The notes under the pieces are model-generated. The model did no database searches and had not been told where the DNA came from. It was given only the letters and a program-made list of their open reading frames with translations. Source: an uncultured Thermoleophilia bacterium (GTDB taxonomy: Bacteria > Actinomycetota > Thermoleophilia > UBA2241). From it: DNA of 6,830 nt. The translations under genes and the position numbers were made by a program. Of this stretch, positions 4,121 through 6,830 are shown one piece after another (the stretch's first letter is position 1; every line of letters begins with the position of its first letter). The stretch lies in the NCBI GenBank assembly GCA_903921965.1, contig CAIXSE010000449.1, forward strand, positions 1 through 6,830, written 5' to 3'.

Positions 4121-5811
4121 CAGGCGCCCGGAGGCGGCGATCCCTTCTTCGGCTCGACCTTCAAGGCCGCGACGTAGCAGACGACCGCGATCGCCACGAA
4201 GACCGCGGCGGTGATCAGGATCGCGGTGAGCATGTATTCGAAGTTCCCCAGGAACCCGGAACCGTACGTTTCGGCGTAGTACTCCGCGGCCCAGTCGCCC
4301 TCGAACCACTTCAGCCACGGGTAGGCGACGAAGCCCACGATCGAGAGCATGAAGAACATCCCGGCGATCCTCTTCAGGTCACCGTGGGCGAGGCCCGTCC
4401 TCCGATTGACCGGATACTTCACCGGGTCCTTCTTGGCAAGGCCGCCGTACATCTTCTTCCAGATCACGTAGAGGATCGGTCCCGACGTGATGCCCAGCAT
4501 GCCGCCGATGAAGAAGTCGGTGCCGTTGATGAAGAAGGCGGTCACGGCGATGACGATGGGCACGATGCAGAGCACGCACAGGAACCAGTACCCGCCGGGG
4601 ATCCTGAACTTGTACTCCTCCTTGGGGATCCTCTTCCTCAGGATCATGGCGGAGATGTACACCAGGATGTACGAGGAGATCAGCAGGAACACGTCGACGA
4701 TGACGATGGTGGTGAACGCAAAATTCACCAGGATCAGGTTGACGATGCCGACCGACAAGACCGCGACGTACGGCACCCCGCGCTTCTTGTCGCACTTCAC
4801 CATGATCGGAGGAGCCAGGTGGTCGTCGGCCAGGGCGAAGAACCCTCGCGAGCCCGAGGCGATGTAGGTGTTGTAGATCGAGCACTGGGCGAGGACCGCC
4901 ACGATCACGAAGAAGATGCCGAATCCCCCGCCCCAAGCCGCGGTGACCACATCCGCGTAGCCGATCGACTCCGCCGTGGTGCCCCACTCCTCCCAGCTGT
5001 CGATGGAGCCGAGCCCCGCCAGTGTCGGGAGGATGTAGACGGCCATGATGATCGGGATGACGATGAGCGTGGCCTTGGGGATGACCTGGGGATCCTTGAG
5101 CTCCCCGGCCACCGTGGACATCGACTCGTAGCCCGAATACATCCACAGGCCGATGGCGATCCCGGCGCCGATGAACGTCACCCAGTCGGCGAAGTTGAGA
5201 CCCGACAGCCCGAGGATCTCGCCGTGCGCCGTGAACGGGCTGAAGGGGTTCATGTTCCAGTTCGTGAAGCCCGCGATCGCGACCAGGCCGAAGGCCACGA
5301 TCACCAGGATCGACAGGATCGAGCTGATGATGCCGACGTCCTTGATGCCGCGGATGTTGATGTACGTGAAGATGATGATGATCCCGGCCTTCAGCAGGAA
5401 CTCTTCGGTGCCGTTCAGACCCCACTCCGAGGCCACGTAGCCGCCCGCGAGGATGACATAGAGAGTGTTGTCGATGTAGATGGAGATGGTCCTCCACCAG
5501 CCCGCCTGGAAGCCCCAGAACTCGCCGAGCGCCTCCTGCACCCACTTGTAGTAGCCGCCCTCCTGGGGCCTGACGGAGCCGAGCTCCGAAGCCACCAGGC
5601 CGAACGGCAGCGCCCACACGAAGGGCAGCACCATGAGCATGACGAGAGACAGACCCGGACCCGCCGAGGGGATCATCTCCTCGATGCCGTAGGCGCCCGC
5701 CGCGCAGAGGCAGAAGATCATGAAGACGACCGTCCACACCCCGACGTGGTGCTGTTTGAGGCCGTGCTGCTCCAGGTCTACCGCGACCGATCGTTTCTCC
5801 GCTGTGGCCAT
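4120..5811 (-). CDS. APC-superfamily permease, polyamine / amino-acid transporter type
   Basis: This is a 563-residue integral membrane protein of the amino acid-polyamine-organocation superfamily, a secondary transporter that usually imports its substrate with H+ or Na+. Roughly 12 core membrane segments run from residue 24 to 452, with two more near 482-500 and 525-550, giving about 14. TM1 carries the broken-helix motif GAYGIEE (39-45), followed by AGPGLSL and FVWALPFGLVASELG..RPQEGGYYKWV (64-91) and GFQAGWW...IDNTLYVI; this pattern recalls the plant LAT/PUT and bacterial polyamine:H+ symporter branch. TM6 has the hallmark GLWMYSGYESMSTVAGELKDP (221-241). The hydrophilic tail is short and basic. 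The ATG at 5811 has only a GGGGG tract three bases upstream as ribosome-binding site. An acetolactate synthase gene lies 94 bp upstream on the same strand. The family is certain; the substrate (polyamine, amino acid or related amine) is inferred. Confidence 0.92.
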   Translation of the reverse strand: MATAEKRSVAVDLEQHGLKQHHVGVWTVVFMIFCLCAAGAYGIEEMIPSAGPGLSLVMLMVLPFVWALPFGLVASELGSVRPQEGGYYKWVQEALGEFWGFQAGWWRTISIYIDNTLYVILAGGYVASEWGLNGTEEFLLKAGIIIIFTYINIRGIKDVGIISSILSILVIVAFGLVAIAGFTNWNMNPFSPFTAHGEILGLSGLNFADWVTFIGAGIAIGLWMYSGYESMSTVAGELKDPQVIPKATLIVIPIIMAVYILPTLAGLGSIDSWEEWGTTAESIGYADVVTAAWGGGFGIFFVIVAVLAQCSIYNTYIASGSRGFFALADDHLAPPIMVKCDKKRGVPYVAVLSVGIVNLILVNFAFTTIVIVDVFLLISSYILVYISAMILRKRIPKEEYKFRIPGGYWFLCVLCIVPIVIAVTAFFINGTDFFIGGMLGITSGPILYVIWKKMYGGLAKKDPVKYPVNRRTGLAHGDLKRIAGMFFMLSIVGFVAYPWLKWFEGDWAAEYYAETYGSGFLGNFEYMLTAILITAAVFVAIAVVCYVAALKVEPKKGSPPPGA

Positions 5812-5872
5812 GAACCCCCGCTTTCTCTCGGCTCTCCTGCGGGCTCCGGACGCCCGACGCCCACCCCCGTAC

Positions 5873-5890
5873 CACCGACCCCCGTCGGTG
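5873..5890 (-). other. Small hairpin between acetolactate synthase and permease genes
   Basis: CACCGAC (5873-5879) pairs with GTCGGTG (5884-5890) around CCCC. It starts 16 bases after the acetolactate synthase stop codon. With a 7-bp stem and no U-tract it may be a weak terminator, an attenuating or mRNA-processing structure in the permease leader, or chance. No clear promoter was found in the 94-bp gap, so co-transcription of the two genes remains possible. Confidence 0.35.
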
Positions 5891-5905
5891 AAGATTGCCT
5901 AACTT

Positions 5906-6830
5906 CTAGGCCAGTGTCTCCGGCGCGAGTTTCCACAAGTCGACGCCGAGCTTCTCATTCTCGGCGTAGTCTATAGGAATGTCGACGAGGACGGGACCAG
6001 GGGTGTCGATCGCTCGGGCGAGGACGGCCGGCAGCTCCCCTGCGCGTCGCACGCGCACGCCCTCGAGGCCGAAGGACCGGGCGAGGGCCACGAAGTCGGG
6101 GTTCTCGAACCGCGTGCCGGCGACGCGCCCGAACCTGCGTCGCTGGTGGATCTCGATGAGGCCGTAGCCTCCGTCGGACCAGATGAGCACGACGAAGGGC
6201 AGCCCGAGGCGCTTCGCGGTCTCGAGCTCCTGGACGTTCATGAGGAAGCCGCCGTCGCCGGTGACGCACACCACCCTGCGGCGGCCGCGCGTGGCGAGGG
6301 CGGCGGCGACGGCGGCCGGCAGCCCGAAGCCCATCGCCGCGAACCCGTTGCTGATCAGCACCGTGTTGGGCTCGCGCGCCTCCCAGAAGCGCGCCACCCA
6401 GAGCTTGTGCGCGCCGACGTCCGAGATGAGGATGTCGTCGGCCGCGAGGGCGGCGCGCAGGTCGCGGAGCACGCGCTGCGGCTTGACCGGGAGATCGTCG
6501 TCCGTGCCCGAGTCGAGCAGCCGCGCGAAGGCGCGGTGGTACGGCGGCAGGTCGTAGGCGGAGAGCGGCTTGTCCTGGAGCAGGCAGCCGAGCTGCGTGA
6601 GGATGTGCCCGAGGTTGCCGATGAGCTCCACCTCGGGCACGAAGTTGCCGTCGATCTCAGGCGGCACGGTGTCGACGCAGACGATCCGCCGGCGGCCGTC
6701 CGGGTTCCAGGCCGAGGCCGGCCACTCGACCATGTCGTACCCGATGGTCATCACGAGGTCGGCGCGGCCCATGAGGCCCTGGGGGTAGTCGTGCGAACGC
6801 AGGCCGGCGGTGAACAGGAAGTGCTCGCCG
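5906..6830 (-). CDS. alsS: Acetolactate synthase, catabolic (AlsS/BudB) type, C-terminal part, cut by window edge
   Basis: The enzyme condenses two pyruvates to (S)-2-acetolactate with release of CO2, using thiamine diphosphate. The last 307 residues are present; full-length members have about 550-570, so the catalytic glutamate region is outside. The middle-domain part reads ADLVMTIGYDMVEW (23-36), as in AlsS (DVVLTIGYDPIEY). The ThDP domain has ISDVGAHKLWVARFW, ISNGFAAMGFGLPAAVAA, then GDGGFLMNVQELETA (191-205) and IWSDGGYGLI (216-225). Asp192 and Asp219 are 27 apart, the spacing of the two Mg-ThDP aspartates in Klebsiella BudB; biosynthetic enzymes instead carry an Asn. The C-terminus VLVDIPIDYAENEKLG matches VIIDVPVDYSDN of AlsS. 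GFGLP is more like biosynthetic enzymes, so assignment as catabolic is likely but not absolute. No alsD or ilvN partner is visible; the downstream neighbour is a permease. Related ThDP carboligases (oxalyl-CoA, sulfoacetaldehyde or glyoxylate enzymes) fit less well. Confidence 0.88.
   Translation of the reverse strand, partial: GEHFLFTAGLRSHDYPQGLMGRADLVMTIGYDMVEWPASAWNPDGRRRIVCVDTVPPEIDGNFVPEVELIGNLGHILTQLGCLLQDKPLSAYDLPPYHRAFARLLDSGTDDDLPVKPQRVLRDLRAALAADDILISDVGAHKLWVARFWEAREPNTVLISNGFAAMGFGLPAAVAAALATRGRRRVVCVTGDGGFLMNVQELETAKRLGLPFVVLIWSDGGYGLIEIHQRRRFGRVAGTRFENPDFVALARSFGLEGVRVRRAGELPAVLARAIDTPGPVLVDIPIDYAENEKLGVDLWKLAPETLA

Noticed and set aside
4379..5976. Long open frames of about 500-530 codons on both strands across the permease gene
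   Set aside because: Their products are low-complexity Arg/Gly/His/Asp strings; the minus-strand frame with membrane helices and APC motifs is the real gene.
6170..6260. Apparent loss of the Asn of the GDG...NN thiamine diphosphate motif in the acetolactate synthase
   Set aside because: Catabolic enzymes such as BudB have Asp at this position (W-V-D-N-G), with the same 27-residue spacing, so WSDGG is normal for this branch.

Overview
The window is GC-rich double-stranded bacterial DNA with G/C-dominated third codon positions, a CIRCE-controlled groES promoter, a probable leaderless gene and hairpin terminators without U-tracts. Together these suggest a high-GC actinobacterium or a close relative. 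That is inference from composition and signals; no marker gene fixes the lineage. Most genes lie on the minus strand; dtd and the short VOC frame behind it are on the plus strand. No rRNA, tRNA, insertion sequence, CRISPR array or phage gene was seen.

Layout. Positions 1-124 hold the first 41 codons of groES (minus strand), cut by the window edge, preceded by a good Shine-Dalgarno, a CIRCE operator (157-183) and a sigma70-type promoter (200-228). Positions 229-425 hold no recognisable gene. A 15-bp perfect hairpin (426-459) closes the next minus-strand unit. Positions 505-3050 hold one large secreted-protein gene that is broken by a frameshift near 2206-2228: an N-terminal piece with a signal peptide, and a C-terminal piece with the rest of an unrecognised helical domain, a PKD domain and three tandem Ig-like repeats of exactly 105 residues (315 bp). 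Positions 3051-3290 are a divergent intergenic region with a tandem 15-bp repeat and several short dyads that look like regulator-binding sites.

On the plus strand, dtd (D-aminoacyl-tRNA deacylase, 3291-3728) appears to be leaderless. It overlaps by its stop codon a short frame coding for only the C-terminal half of a VOC/glyoxalase-fold protein (3725-3982). Two hairpins (4017-4053 and 4081-4120) separate these from convergent genes on the minus strand: an APC-superfamily permease of the polyamine/amino-acid type (4120-5811) and, upstream of it, the C-terminal 307 residues of a catabolic-type acetolactate synthase (5906-6830, cut by the window edge).

How the genes relate. This looks like several independent transcription units, not one pathway. 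groES is a heat-shock unit. The split secreted protein and dtd are divergent and share an upstream region. The acetolactate synthase and the permease run in the same direction 94 bp apart and might be co-transcribed, but nothing in the sequence ties their substrates together. The parts least explained by known families are the secreted protein's N-terminal domain, with its recurring Q-containing helix motif, and the repeat-rich region upstream of it.
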